Below are positions 15,227 to 23,115 of a stretch of 24,156 nucleotides of DNA, one piece after another. Each line of letters begins with the position of its first letter. Position 1 is the stretch's first letter. A program made the translations under genes and the position numbers. The stretch comes from NAT127 sp041655035 (GTDB taxonomy: Bacteria; Pseudomonadota; Gammaproteobacteria; Pseudomonadales; Porticoccaceae). Under the pieces are notes generated by a model that saw only the letters and a list, made by a program, of their open reading frames with translations, was not told the DNA's origin and ran no database searches. The DNA is taken from positions 1 to 24,156 of the forward strand of contig JBAZCN010000041.1 of the NCBI GenBank assembly GCA_041655035.1, read 5' to 3'.

Positions 15227-15261
15227 AAAAATGCCAGTCAGCGGCGAGGCTGACTGGCATT
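15227..15261 (-). terminator. rho-independent terminator of gltA
   Basis: On the minus strand a perfect 13-base stem (AATGCCAGTCAGC with its complement, 15230-15242 and 15249-15261) closes a 6-base loop and runs into five T residues. It begins 26 bases after the gltA stop, a textbook terminator. Confidence 0.92.
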
Positions 15262-15287
15262 GACCGACAGGTACTTGGTGCGTTCTA

Positions 15288-16565
15288 TCAGCCGGGATAA
15301 TCCCGCGGGAGCTGGCCGCGATAGAGCTGCCGGGGGCGACCGATGCGGTAGGGCTGGCTGAGCATCTCGTTCCAGTGGGAGATCCAGCCCACGGTGCGCC
15401 CGGTGGCGAAGATCACCGTGAACATTTCGGTGGGGATGCCGATGGCCTTCATGATGATGCCGGAGTAGAAATCCACGTTGGGATAGAGCTTCTTCTCGAC
15501 GAAGTATTCGTCTTCGAGGGCGATCTCTTCGAGCCGCTTGGCGATTTTCAGCAGTGGGTCATCGAGGCCGAGCACGCCCAGCACTTCGTCACAGGTCTGT
15601 TTCATGACCTTGGCGCGGGGGTCGAAGTTCTTGTAGACGCGGTGGCCAAAGCCCATCAGCCGGAAGGGGTCGTCCTTGTCCTTGGCGCGCTTGATGAACT
15701 CATCGATGTTTTTCACGTCGCCGATCTGGCTCAGCATTTCCAGCACCGCCTGGTTGGCGCCGCCGTGGGCCGGCCCCCACAGGGCGGCAATGCCGGCGGC
15801 GATGCAGGAGAAAGGGTTGGCGCCGGAGGAGCCGGCCAGGCGCACCGTGGAGGTGGAGGCGTTCTGTTCGTGGTCGGCGTGGAGCAGGAAGATGAGATCC
15901 ATGGCCTTGGCCAGGACGGGATTGACCTCGGTGCTGCGATTGCAGGGCGTACCGAACATCATGTGGAGGAAGTTCTCGGAATAGCCGAGATTGTTGTCCG
16001 GATACATATAGGGCTGGCCGACGAAGTGCTTGTGGCACATTGCCGCGAGGGTCGGCATCTTGGCGATCAGGCGGTGGGCGGTGATCATCCGGTGCTCGGG
16101 GTCGTTGATGTTCATCGAGTCGTGGTAGAACGACGACATGGCGCCGACGACGCCGCAGAGCATGGCCATGGGGTGAGCGTCATAGCGGAACCCGGAGAAA
16201 AAGTTCTCGATGGAGCGGTTGACCATGGTGTGCATGCGGATGATGTTTTCGAACTCGGACTTCTCGGTCGGGGAGGGCAGTTCGCCATTGAGGAGGAGAT
16301 AGGAGGTTTCGAGGTAGTCGGACTTCTCGGCAAGCTGTTCGATGGGATAGCCGCGGTGGAGAAGAACCCCTTTGGCGCCATCGATATAGGTGATCTCGCT
16401 TTCGAATGCAGCGGTGGTGCCGTAGCCGGGATCGAAGGTGAAGTAGTCGCGCGCCAGCAGTGGTGAGATATCGATGACGTCCTGCCCCAATGTGCTCTCC
16501 AGAATATCGAATTCCAGCGGGGCGTCATCCCCGTTGATCGTGAGGTAGGCTTTCTTGTTGCTCAT
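15288..16565 (-). CDS. gltA: citrate synthase (type II)
   Basis: The 425-residue enzyme condenses acetyl-CoA with oxaloacetate to citrate, the entry step of the TCA cycle. Catalytic residues are visible as His in LLHADHEQNAS (about residue 260), His in GPAHGGAN (about 300) and Asp in NVDFYSG (about 360). Length and the N-terminal domain (LEFDILESTLGQDVIDI, then FTFDPGY) match the NADH-sensitive hexameric form of gram-negative bacteria. The start MSNKKAYL at 16565 has GGAG 6 bases upstream; an in-frame extension to 16598 is less likely because it would leave little leader from the promoter. It stands alone between a clear promoter and terminator and is divergent from the sdh-suc operon. Confidence 0.97.
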   Translation of the reverse strand: MSNKKAYLTINGDDAPLEFDILESTLGQDVIDISPLLARDYFTFDPGYGTTAAFESEITYIDGAKGVLLHRGYPIEQLAEKSDYLETSYLLLNGELPSPTEKSEFENIIRMHTMVNRSIENFFSGFRYDAHPMAMLCGVVGAMSSFYHDSMNINDPEHRMITAHRLIAKMPTLAAMCHKHFVGQPYMYPDNNLGYSENFLHMMFGTPCNRSTEVNPVLAKAMDLIFLLHADHEQNASTSTVRLAGSSGANPFSCIAAGIAALWGPAHGGANQAVLEMLSQIGDVKNIDEFIKRAKDKDDPFRLMGFGHRVYKNFDPRAKVMKQTCDEVLGVLGLDDPLLKIAKRLEEIALEDEYFVEKKLYPNVDFYSGIIMKAIGIPTEMFTVIFATGRTVGWISHWNEMLSQPYRIGRPRQLYRGQLPRDYPG

Positions 16566-16629
16566 GCATATCTCCAGCAGGTCCAGAAAGGCGGCCAATG
16601 GATGGCCCCCGAGAGAAGTGAGGGGTCAA

Positions 16630-16657
16630 ACTATATCCAGAATACGTTCAATGTCAA
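16630..16657 (-). promoter_or_regulatory. gltA promoter
   Basis: On the minus strand a perfect -35 TTGACA (16652-16657) is followed after 16 bases by TATAGT (16630-16635), five of six matches to the -10. The predicted start point leaves a leader of nearly 60 bases before gltA. Sigma-70 type. Confidence 0.75.
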
Positions 16658-16830
16658 TTTGCAGCGGCCCTGTGAAGGGGGGATGGCCTAAAAAAACCTC
16701 TACGCGCCCAAGTGTTCTATAATCACCGCTGCGCAAATGGTGACCACCGGGCTGTACCACTGTTTCCGGCCGTCACCCGAAGATCGCGCGCCACGCATTA
16801 TTTTTGTTTGTCAAGACCCTTAACGGCGAA

Positions 16831-16859
16831 TTGTATTTGGGGGGCTGGACCCCTATAAT
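16831..16859 (+). promoter_or_regulatory. sdhC operon promoter
   Basis: A perfect -10 TATAAT (16854-16859) lies exactly 17 bases after TTGTAT (16831-16836), a half-matched -35. The weak -35 suggests help from an activator. The transcript would start near 16866, giving a leader of about 90 bases. A second TATAAT at 16718-16723 has no -35 partner. Confidence 0.6.
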
Positions 16860-16883
16860 CCGTGCCGTTTTCTGAAGAGGGGA

Positions 16884-16914
16884 GACCAGTCGTGATGACT
16901 GGTTCTTTTGTTTT
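16884..16914 (+). terminator. terminator-like hairpin in the sdhC leader
   Basis: ACCAGTC (16885-16891) and GACTGGT (16897-16903) form a 7-base stem with loop GTGAT, followed by TCTTTTGTTTT. It sits between the promoter and sdhC, so it could attenuate the operon or end a transcript of about 50 bases. The stem is short, so read-through is likely. Confidence 0.45.
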
Positions 16915-16942
16915 AAGCATTTGCAATCCCGTTCGCGCCTAG
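16892..16942 (+). CDS. possible sdh leader peptide (16 codons)
   Basis: A short frame starts at GTG 16892 (or ATG 16895), reads MTGSFVLSICNPVRA from the ATG and stops at TAG 16940-16942, 13 bases before the sdhC start. GAGGGGAG at 16877-16884 is a strong ribosome site at 7 or 10 bases. The frame overlaps the terminator-like hairpin, as attenuator peptides do. No run of a single regulatory codon is present, and short open frames occur by chance. Confidence 0.28.
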   Translation: MMTGSFVLSICNPVRA

Positions 16943-16955
16943 AGGACCACTCATC

Positions 16956-17330
16956 GTGACTACAAAAAGACCTGTCAACCTGGACATAGGGACGATCCAT
17001 TTTCCTATAACCGCCATTGTTTCCATCCTTCATCGCGTTTCCGGCGTCATTCTGTTCGCGGTGGTCGCCGTGCTGCTGTGGATGCTGGATACCAGCCTGT
17101 CCGGTCCCGAGGGCTTCGCCAGCATCCGCGACTGCCTGACCAGCCCGGTGGCGAAGGTCGTGCTGTGGGCATGTCTGGCGGCGCTGGCCTACCACATGGT
17201 TGCCGGTATCCGCCACCTGATCATGGATCTCGGTATCGGCGAGAGCCTCGAAGGCGGCCGGCTGGGCGCCAAGCTGACAATGGCGTTTTCGATTGTTCTG
17301 ATTCTTCTCGCGGGAGTTTGGGTATGGTAA
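16956..17330 (+). CDS. sdhC: succinate dehydrogenase cytochrome b556 subunit
   Basis: This 124-residue membrane anchor of complex II has three transmembrane helices and binds heme b and ubiquinone with SdhD. KRPVNLDIGTIHFPITAIVS is the family N terminus. Ser23 and Arg27 in SILHRVSG correspond to the quinone-site residues of the E. coli protein. His80 in LAYHMVAGIRH is the expected heme ligand. The start codon is GTG with AGAGGA 9 bases upstream; an alternative start was not seen. First structural gene of sdhCDAB-sucAB, overlapping sdhD by 7 bases. Confidence 0.96.
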   Translation: MTTKRPVNLDIGTIHFPITAIVSILHRVSGVILFAVVAVLLWMLDTSLSGPEGFASIRDCLTSPVAKVVLWACLAALAYHMVAGIRHLIMDLGIGESLEGGRLGAKLTMAFSIVLILLAGVWVW

Positions 17331-17692
17331 CCAACGTAACGAGTTTTGGTCGCAGCGGCCTGTCCGACTGGCTGGTTCAGCGCGTCACCGCGGTAATCCT
17401 GGCCGCCTATACGATTTTCATCGTCGCCTACCTGTTGTTCAGCCCCGAGCTGACCTACCAGCAGTGGGCGGGCCTGCACCAGAACATCCTGATGAAGGTA
17501 TTCAGCCTCGCCGCGATCCTCTCGGTGGCGGCCCACGCCTGGATCGGCCTGTGGTCGGTGCTCACCGACTATATCACCGTGCGCGTCCTCGGGCCCAAAG
17601 CCACGCCGCTGCGCATCGTCCTGCAACTGGGCATGATTATCGTGACCCTGGCCTATGTGGTCTGGGCAATTGACATTCTCTGGGGAATTTGA
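17324..17692 (+). CDS. sdhD: succinate dehydrogenase hydrophobic membrane anchor subunit
   Basis: 122 residues with three transmembrane helices, forming the quinone-reducing membrane domain with SdhC. SGLSDWLVQRVTAVILAAYT opens the protein. AHAWIGLWSVLTDY carries His71, Asp82 and Tyr83, which fall at the same positions as the functional residues of E. coli SdhD. The ATG at 17324 overlaps the sdhC stop, and GGGAG lies 7 bases upstream, so translation is probably coupled. The stop is 4 bases before sdhA. Confidence 0.95.
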   Translation: MVTNVTSFGRSGLSDWLVQRVTAVILAAYTIFIVAYLLFSPELTYQQWAGLHQNILMKVFSLAAILSVAAHAWIGLWSVLTDYITVRVLGPKATPLRIVLQLGMIIVTLAYVVWAIDILWGI

Positions 17693-17696
17693 ATCC

Positions 17697-19466
17697 ATGG
17701 CTATTAGAACGATCTCTTACGATGGCGTTATCGTGGGCGGCGGCGGCGCCGGTATGCGCGCGGCACTTCAACTGGCCCAGTCAGGCTACAAGACGGCGGT
17801 GATCACCAAGGTGTTTCCGACACGCTCCCATACCGTCTCCGCCCAGGGCGGGATCACCTGCGCCATCGCCAGCGCCGACCCGCAGGACCAGTGGGAATGG
17901 CACATGTACGATACCGTCAAGGGCTCCGACTATATCGGCGACCAGGACGCGATCGAGTACATGTGTTCCGTGGGCCCGCAAGCGGTGTTCGAACTGGAAC
18001 ACATGGGCCTGCCGTTTTCCCGGACCGAGGAAGGGCGCATCTACCAGCGGCCCTTCGGCGGCCAGTCGAAGAATTTCGGCGAGGGCGGCCAGGCGGCTCG
18101 CACCTGCGCCGCGGCGGACCGCACCGGTCACGCCCTGCTGCACACGCTCTACCAGGGCAACCTGAAGAACAACACCGTGTTTCTCAACGAGTGGTTTGCC
18201 GTCGACCTGGTCAAGAACCAGGACAACGTGGTGGTGGGCGTGATCGCCATCAACATGGAAACCGGTGAAACCGTGTACGTGAAATCCAAGGCCACCGTGT
18301 TCGCCACCGGCGGTGCGGGCCGAATCTACGCCTCGACGACCAATGCCCATATCAACACCGGCGATGGTGTCGGCATGGCGCTGCGCGCCGGGTTCCCCGT
18401 CCAGGATATCGAGATGTGGCAATTCCACCCCACCGGCATCGCCGGCGCCGGGGTGCTGGTCACCGAAGGCTGCCGCGGCGAGGGCGGTTATCTGGTCAAC
18501 AAGGATGGCGAACGTTTCATGGAGCGCTATGCGCCCAACGCCAAGGATCTCGCCGGCCGCGACGTGGTGGCCCGGTCGATGGTGCTCGAAATCCTCGAGG
18601 GCCGCGGCTGCGGTCCCGAAGGGGATCACGTCTACCTCAAGCTCGACCATCTGGGCGAGGAGGTTCTCCACAGCCGCCTGCCCGGTATCTGCGAGCTCTC
18701 CATCACCTTCGCCCATGCCGACCCCGTCAAGGAGCCGATCCCGGTGGTGCCGACCTGCCACTATATGATGGGCGGTATCCCCACCAACGTCCACGGCCAG
18801 GCCCTGACGATCGATGCCGACGGCAACGACAAGGTCATCGAGGGGCTGTTCGCCTGCGGTGAGGTCGCCTGTGTATCCGTTCACGGCGCCAACCGCCTGG
18901 GCGGTAACTCGCTGCTCGATCTGGTGGTGTTCGGTCGCGCCTCCGGCCTTTACATCGAGCAGGCCCTGCGCGAAGGTATCGAGCAGCGCGATGCCAGCGC
19001 CAGCGATATCGACGCCGCGATGACCCGTCTCAACCGCATCAACAGCTCCACCCAGGGTGAAGGTGCCGCGGTGCTGCGCAAGGAACTGCAGAACATCATG
19101 CAGAACTATTTCGGTGTATTCCGCCGCGGCGATTACATGCAGGAGGGCATCAAGAAGCTCGGCGAGCTGCGTCCGCGCATCGAGAACGTCTATCTGCAGG
19201 ACAAGAGCAGCGCCTACAACACCGCGCGGATCGAGGCCCTCGAACTGCAGAATCTGCTGGAAGTGGCCGAGGCGACCGCCATCGCCGCGGAGGAGCGCAA
19301 GGAGAGCCGGGGCGCTCACGCCCGCGAAGATTTCACCGAGCGCGACGATACCAACTGGCTGTGCCATTCGGTCTATTTCCCGACCGACAAGTCGGTCGGC
19401 AAGCGCCATGTGAACTTTGCGCCCAAGACCCGTCCCGCTTTCGAGCCGAAAACGCGCACCTACTGA
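17697..19466 (+). CDS. sdhA: succinate dehydrogenase flavoprotein subunit
   Basis: This 589-residue catalytic subunit oxidises succinate to fumarate at a covalently bound FAD on the cytoplasmic face. The Rossmann motif VIVGGGGAGMRAALQLA is at residues 11-27. His45 in TRSHTVSAQGG is the FAD attachment site. The substrate-binding and active-site segments are present, including HPTGIAGAG, RYAPNAKDLAGRDVVAR and HGANRLGGNSLLDLVVFGR. Length equals the E. coli enzyme within a residue. The start at 17697 has GGGGA about 10 bases upstream, which overlaps the end of sdhD. Confidence 0.97.
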   Translation: MAIRTISYDGVIVGGGGAGMRAALQLAQSGYKTAVITKVFPTRSHTVSAQGGITCAIASADPQDQWEWHMYDTVKGSDYIGDQDAIEYMCSVGPQAVFELEHMGLPFSRTEEGRIYQRPFGGQSKNFGEGGQAARTCAAADRTGHALLHTLYQGNLKNNTVFLNEWFAVDLVKNQDNVVVGVIAINMETGETVYVKSKATVFATGGAGRIYASTTNAHINTGDGVGMALRAGFPVQDIEMWQFHPTGIAGAGVLVTEGCRGEGGYLVNKDGERFMERYAPNAKDLAGRDVVARSMVLEILEGRGCGPEGDHVYLKLDHLGEEVLHSRLPGICELSITFAHADPVKEPIPVVPTCHYMMGGIPTNVHGQALTIDADGNDKVIEGLFACGEVACVSVHGANRLGGNSLLDLVVFGRASGLYIEQALREGIEQRDASASDIDAAMTRLNRINSSTQGEGAAVLRKELQNIMQNYFGVFRRGDYMQEGIKKLGELRPRIENVYLQDKSSAYNTARIEALELQNLLEVAEATAIAAEERKESRGAHAREDFTERDDTNWLCHSVYFPTDKSVGKRHVNFAPKTRPAFEPKTRTY

Positions 19467-19484
19467 TTGGCAAGGGAACTTTTT

Positions 19485-20189
19485 ATGTTGAAAGTGAGTA
19501 TCTACCGTTACAACCCTGAAACCGATAGCGCTCCCGGCATGCGGGACTACGAACTCGACACCGGTGGCAAGGATCTGATGGTTCTCGACGTGCTGGAGCT
19601 GCTCAAGGCCCAGGACCCGACCCTGGCCTACCGCCGCTCGTGCCGCGAGGGAGTTTGTGGTTCCGACGGCATCAACATCGCCGGCAAGAATGGCCTGGCC
19701 TGTGTCACGCCACTGTCTGCCTGCGTCAAGAACAACCGTCTGGTGCTGCGCCCGCTGCCCGGTCTGCCGGTGATTCGCGACCTGGTGGTGGATATGAGCC
19801 AGTTCTACGCGCAGTACGAGAAGGTTCAGCCCTATCTGCTCAACAACACCCCCGCGCCGGCCATCGAGCGCCTTCAGTCGCCGGAAGAGCGCGCCAAACT
19901 CGATGGGCTGTACGAGTGCATTCTCTGTGCGTGCTGCTCCACCAGCTGCCCGTCGTTCTGGTGGAATCCCGACAAGTTCATCGGTCCCGCAGGCCTGTTG
20001 CAGGCTTACCGGTTCCTGGCGGACAGCCGCGATACCGCCACCGAGGATCGTCTCGCCAAGCTCGATGACCCCTTCAGCGTGTTTCGTTGCCACGGTATCC
20101 AGAACTGCGTGGCGGTATGTCCAAAAGGCCTCAATCCAACCCGCGCCATCGGCCACATCCGCAACATGTTGTTGCGCAGTGGAACCTGA
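19485..20189 (+). CDS. sdhB: succinate dehydrogenase iron-sulfur subunit
   Basis: This 234-residue subunit passes electrons from the flavin to quinone through three clusters. The 2Fe-2S ligands are Cys53, Cys58, Asp61 and Cys73 (SCREGVCGSDG, then GLAC), with the Asp ligand as in E. coli. The 4Fe-4S motif is CILCACCSTSCPSFW, and the 3Fe-4S motif is spread over CHGIQNCVAVCPKGLNP. The start MLKVSIYRYNP at 19485 has AAGGGA 7 bases upstream; an in-frame TTG at 19467 abutting sdhA is rejected. A 76-base gap with no obvious terminator leads to sucA. Confidence 0.97.
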   Translation: MLKVSIYRYNPETDSAPGMRDYELDTGGKDLMVLDVLELLKAQDPTLAYRRSCREGVCGSDGINIAGKNGLACVTPLSACVKNNRLVLRPLPGLPVIRDLVVDMSQFYAQYEKVQPYLLNNTPAPAIERLQSPEERAKLDGLYECILCACCSTSCPSFWWNPDKFIGPAGLLQAYRFLADSRDTATEDRLAKLDDPFSVFRCHGIQNCVAVCPKGLNPTRAIGHIRNMLLRSGT

Positions 20190-20265
20190 TAGGATGAGGC
20201 GGTTTATCTAATTGCGTGAGGATTCGCCCTATCAACATCTATCCAGCGGCTTTCAGGGAGTAACG

Positions 20266-23100
20266 ATGCACGACAGCATCATGGAGCACTTTTACCGGAC
20301 CTCGATATTCTCTGGCGCAAATGCCGAGTATATCGAGGATTTGTATGAGACCTACCTGCACGATGCCAATGCCTTGCCCGATCAATGGCGCGCCTTTTTC
20401 GACTCCCTGCCCGGAGTCGATGGCGCCGCCGCTGACGTGTCCCACGAAACCATCCGCAACCATTTCGAACTGCTCGGCCGCCGCCGCGCCCGGCCGATTC
20501 CGGCGCCGGGTTCCGGCGGCGTCAACATCGAGCACGAGCGCAAGCAGGTCAAGGTTCTGCAACTGATCAGCGCCTATCGGAACCGGGGCCACAAGCTGGC
20601 CAAACTCGACCCGCTGGGGCTGATGGTGCGCGAGGATGTCCCCGACCTCAACCTCCAGTTCCACGGCCTGACCGAGGCAGATCTCGATACCACCTTCCAG
20701 GCCGCCACCCTCTACATCGGCAAGGAAGAGGCCACCCTGGGAGAGATCCTCGACGCCCTCAAAGCCACCTATTGCGGCCATGTCGGCATCGAGCTGATGC
20801 ACATCACCTCATTCAATGAAGTCCAGTGGCTGCGGCAGCGCTGTGAAAGTGTGCGCTCGAATCCGTCGTACAGCGACAGTGACCGGATCGAGGTACTCCA
20901 GCGACTGACCGCTGCCGAAGGCCTTGAAAAGCACCTGGATTCCAAGTTTCCCGGCACCAAGCGCTTCGGCCTGGAAGGCGGCGAGAGCCTGATTCCCATG
21001 CTCGACGGGCTGATCGATCGCGCCGGCGGCTATGGCGCCAAGGAAATCGTGCTCGGCATGGCGCACCGCGGCCGGCTGAATGTGCTGATCAACATCATGG
21101 GCAAGAATCCGGCGGAGCTGTTCGACGAGTTTGCCGGCAAGCGGCTGATCAATACCTCCGGCGACGTCAAGTACCACCAGGGTTTCTCCTCCAACCGGCT
21201 GACCAGCGGCGGCGAACTGCACCTGGCGCTCGGCTTCAACCCTTCCCATCTGGAGATCGTCGCGCCGGTGGTCATCGGTTCCGCCCGCGCCCGCCAGGAT
21301 CGCCGCAACGACGAAAACTTCGACCAGGTGGTGCCGCTCATCATCCACGGCGACGCGGCGTTCGCCGGACAGGGCGTGGTGATGGAGACGTTCCAGATGT
21401 CCCAGACCCGGGCCTACAAGACCGGCGGCACGATCCATATCGTGCTCAACAATCAGGTGGGGTTCACCACCAGTCGCCAGGATGACGCCCGCTCCACCGA
21501 ATACTGCACCGACGTCGCGAAGATGATCCAGGCGCCGATCTTCCACGTCAATGGCGACGACCCGGACGCGGTGATGTTTGTCACCCTGCTGGCCATGGAT
21601 TACCGCTATCAGTTCAAGAAGGACGTGGTGATCGATCTCGTGTGCTACCGCCGGCGCGGCCACAACGAGACCGATGAGCCTTCGGCCACCCAGCCGCTGA
21701 TGTACCAGCAGATTCGCCAGCACAAATCGACACGCACCTTGTACGCCGAAAAACTGATCGCCGAGCAGGTGATCAGTGTCGAGCAATCCAACGAGTTGCT
21801 CGACAACTATCGGGACAGCCTCGACCGCGGGGAGTACGTGGTCAACAAACTGGTGTCGGCGCCCGACAAGAAGCTCTTTGTCGACTGGACGCCCTACCTT
21901 GGCCACGACTGGAACATTGCCATCGACACCCGCTACGACCTGCAGAAACTGCAGGATGTGGCTTATCGCATGATGCGTATCCCCGAAGGGCTGCTGGTCC
22001 AGAAGCAGGTGGAGAAAATCTATGAGGATCGGCGCAAGATGGCCGCCGGCGCCCTGCCCATCAACTGGGGAATGGCGGAGCTGCTCGCCTATGCGACGCT
22101 GCTCGAGGACGGCTATCCGATTCGCATGACCGGGCAGGACTCCGGTCGCGGCACTTTCTCCCATCGCCATGCGGTACTCTACAACCAGAAGGATGGCAGC
22201 ACCTACGTACCGATGGAACACCTGGCGGAAGGACAGCCGCCATTTCATCTCTACGACTCGCTGTTGTCGGAAGAGGCCGTGCTGGCGTTCGAGTACGGCT
22301 ATGCCACCACGGCGCCCCAGGGCCTGGTCATCTGGGAAGCGCAGTTCGGTGATTTTGCCAACGGCGCCCAGGTGGTGATCGACCAGTTCATCACCAGCGG
22401 CGAGCACAAATGGGGGCGTCTGTGCGGCCTCGTCATGCTGCTGCCGCACGGCTATGAAGGTCAGGGCCCCGAGCACTCCTCGGCGCGGCTCGAACGCTTC
22501 CTGCAGCTTTGTGCCGAGCACAATATCCAGGTATGCGTGCCCACCACACCGGCACAGATGTTCCACCTGATGCGCCGCCAGGCGATCCGCCCGATGCGCC
22601 GCCCGCTGGTGGTGATGAGTCCCAAATGGATCCTGCGCCACAAGCTGGCCACGTCGACCCTGGAGGATCTCGCCGAAGGCAGCTTCCAGACCGTGCTCGC
22701 GGATACCGAGGTCGATCCGGCCAAGGCCAAGCGCCTGGTATTTTGTACCGGCAAGGTCTATTACCACCTCTACGAAGAGCGCCAGGCCAGAGGGATCGAC
22801 GACATCGCCATCATCCGCGTCGAACAGCTGTATCCCTTCGATGATACGGGCCTGGGGAAAGTCGTCGCTTCCTACAAAAAGATCAGGGACGTGGTCTGGT
22901 GTCAGGAAGAGCCCATCAATCAGGGCGTCTGGTACAGCAGCCAGCACCACATGCGCAAGGTGCTGGCCGCCCACAACGCCAAACTGCCGCTGATTTATGC
23001 CGGGCGGGAGGCCTCCGCGGCCCCGGCCTCAGGCTATATGTCGGTACATCTCGAGGAACAGAAGCGGTTTATCGACAAAGCGCTAACCATAGGCAATTAG
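20266..23100 (+). CDS. sucA: 2-oxoglutarate dehydrogenase E1 component
   Basis: This 944-residue thiamine-diphosphate enzyme decarboxylates 2-oxoglutarate and transfers the succinyl group to lipoyl-SucB. The N-terminal segment YIEDLYETYLHDANALPDQW is the E1o-specific interaction region. GMAHRGRLNVLINIMGK and HGDAAFAGQGVVMETFQMSQ lead into the cofactor motif ending NNQVGFTTS. PHGYEGQGPEHSSARLERFL lies in the second catalytic domain. The start at 20266 (MHDSIMEHFYRTS) has GGGAG 5 bases upstream; a TTG at 20212 in frame is rejected. sucB follows after 15 bases. Confidence 0.97.
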   Translation: MHDSIMEHFYRTSIFSGANAEYIEDLYETYLHDANALPDQWRAFFDSLPGVDGAAADVSHETIRNHFELLGRRRARPIPAPGSGGVNIEHERKQVKVLQLISAYRNRGHKLAKLDPLGLMVREDVPDLNLQFHGLTEADLDTTFQAATLYIGKEEATLGEILDALKATYCGHVGIELMHITSFNEVQWLRQRCESVRSNPSYSDSDRIEVLQRLTAAEGLEKHLDSKFPGTKRFGLEGGESLIPMLDGLIDRAGGYGAKEIVLGMAHRGRLNVLINIMGKNPAELFDEFAGKRLINTSGDVKYHQGFSSNRLTSGGELHLALGFNPSHLEIVAPVVIGSARARQDRRNDENFDQVVPLIIHGDAAFAGQGVVMETFQMSQTRAYKTGGTIHIVLNNQVGFTTSRQDDARSTEYCTDVAKMIQAPIFHVNGDDPDAVMFVTLLAMDYRYQFKKDVVIDLVCYRRRGHNETDEPSATQPLMYQQIRQHKSTRTLYAEKLIAEQVISVEQSNELLDNYRDSLDRGEYVVNKLVSAPDKKLFVDWTPYLGHDWNIAIDTRYDLQKLQDVAYRMMRIPEGLLVQKQVEKIYEDRRKMAAGALPINWGMAELLAYATLLEDGYPIRMTGQDSGRGTFSHRHAVLYNQKDGSTYVPMEHLAEGQPPFHLYDSLLSEEAVLAFEYGYATTAPQGLVIWEAQFGDFANGAQVVIDQFITSGEHKWGRLCGLVMLLPHGYEGQGPEHSSARLERFLQLCAEHNIQVCVPTTPAQMFHLMRRQAIRPMRRPLVVMSPKWILRHKLATSTLEDLAEGSFQTVLADTEVDPAKAKRLVFCTGKVYYHLYEERQARGIDDIAIIRVEQLYPFDDTGLGKVVASYKKIRDVVWCQEEPINQGVWYSSQHHMRKVLAAHNAKLPLIYAGREASAAPASGYMSVHLEEQKRFIDKALTIGN

Positions 23101-23115
23101 AGACAGGATTGACTG

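Noticed and set aside
16718..16723. Second TATAAT as an additional sdh promoter
   Set aside because: No -35-like hexamer at 15-19 bases upstream (the region is an A run followed by CCTC) and no extended -10.
17781..20156. 791-codon minus-strand frame opposite sdhA and sdhB
   Set aside because: The plus strand encodes complete complex II subunits; the minus frame is a codon-bias shadow. The same applies to 20809-22974 opposite sucA.
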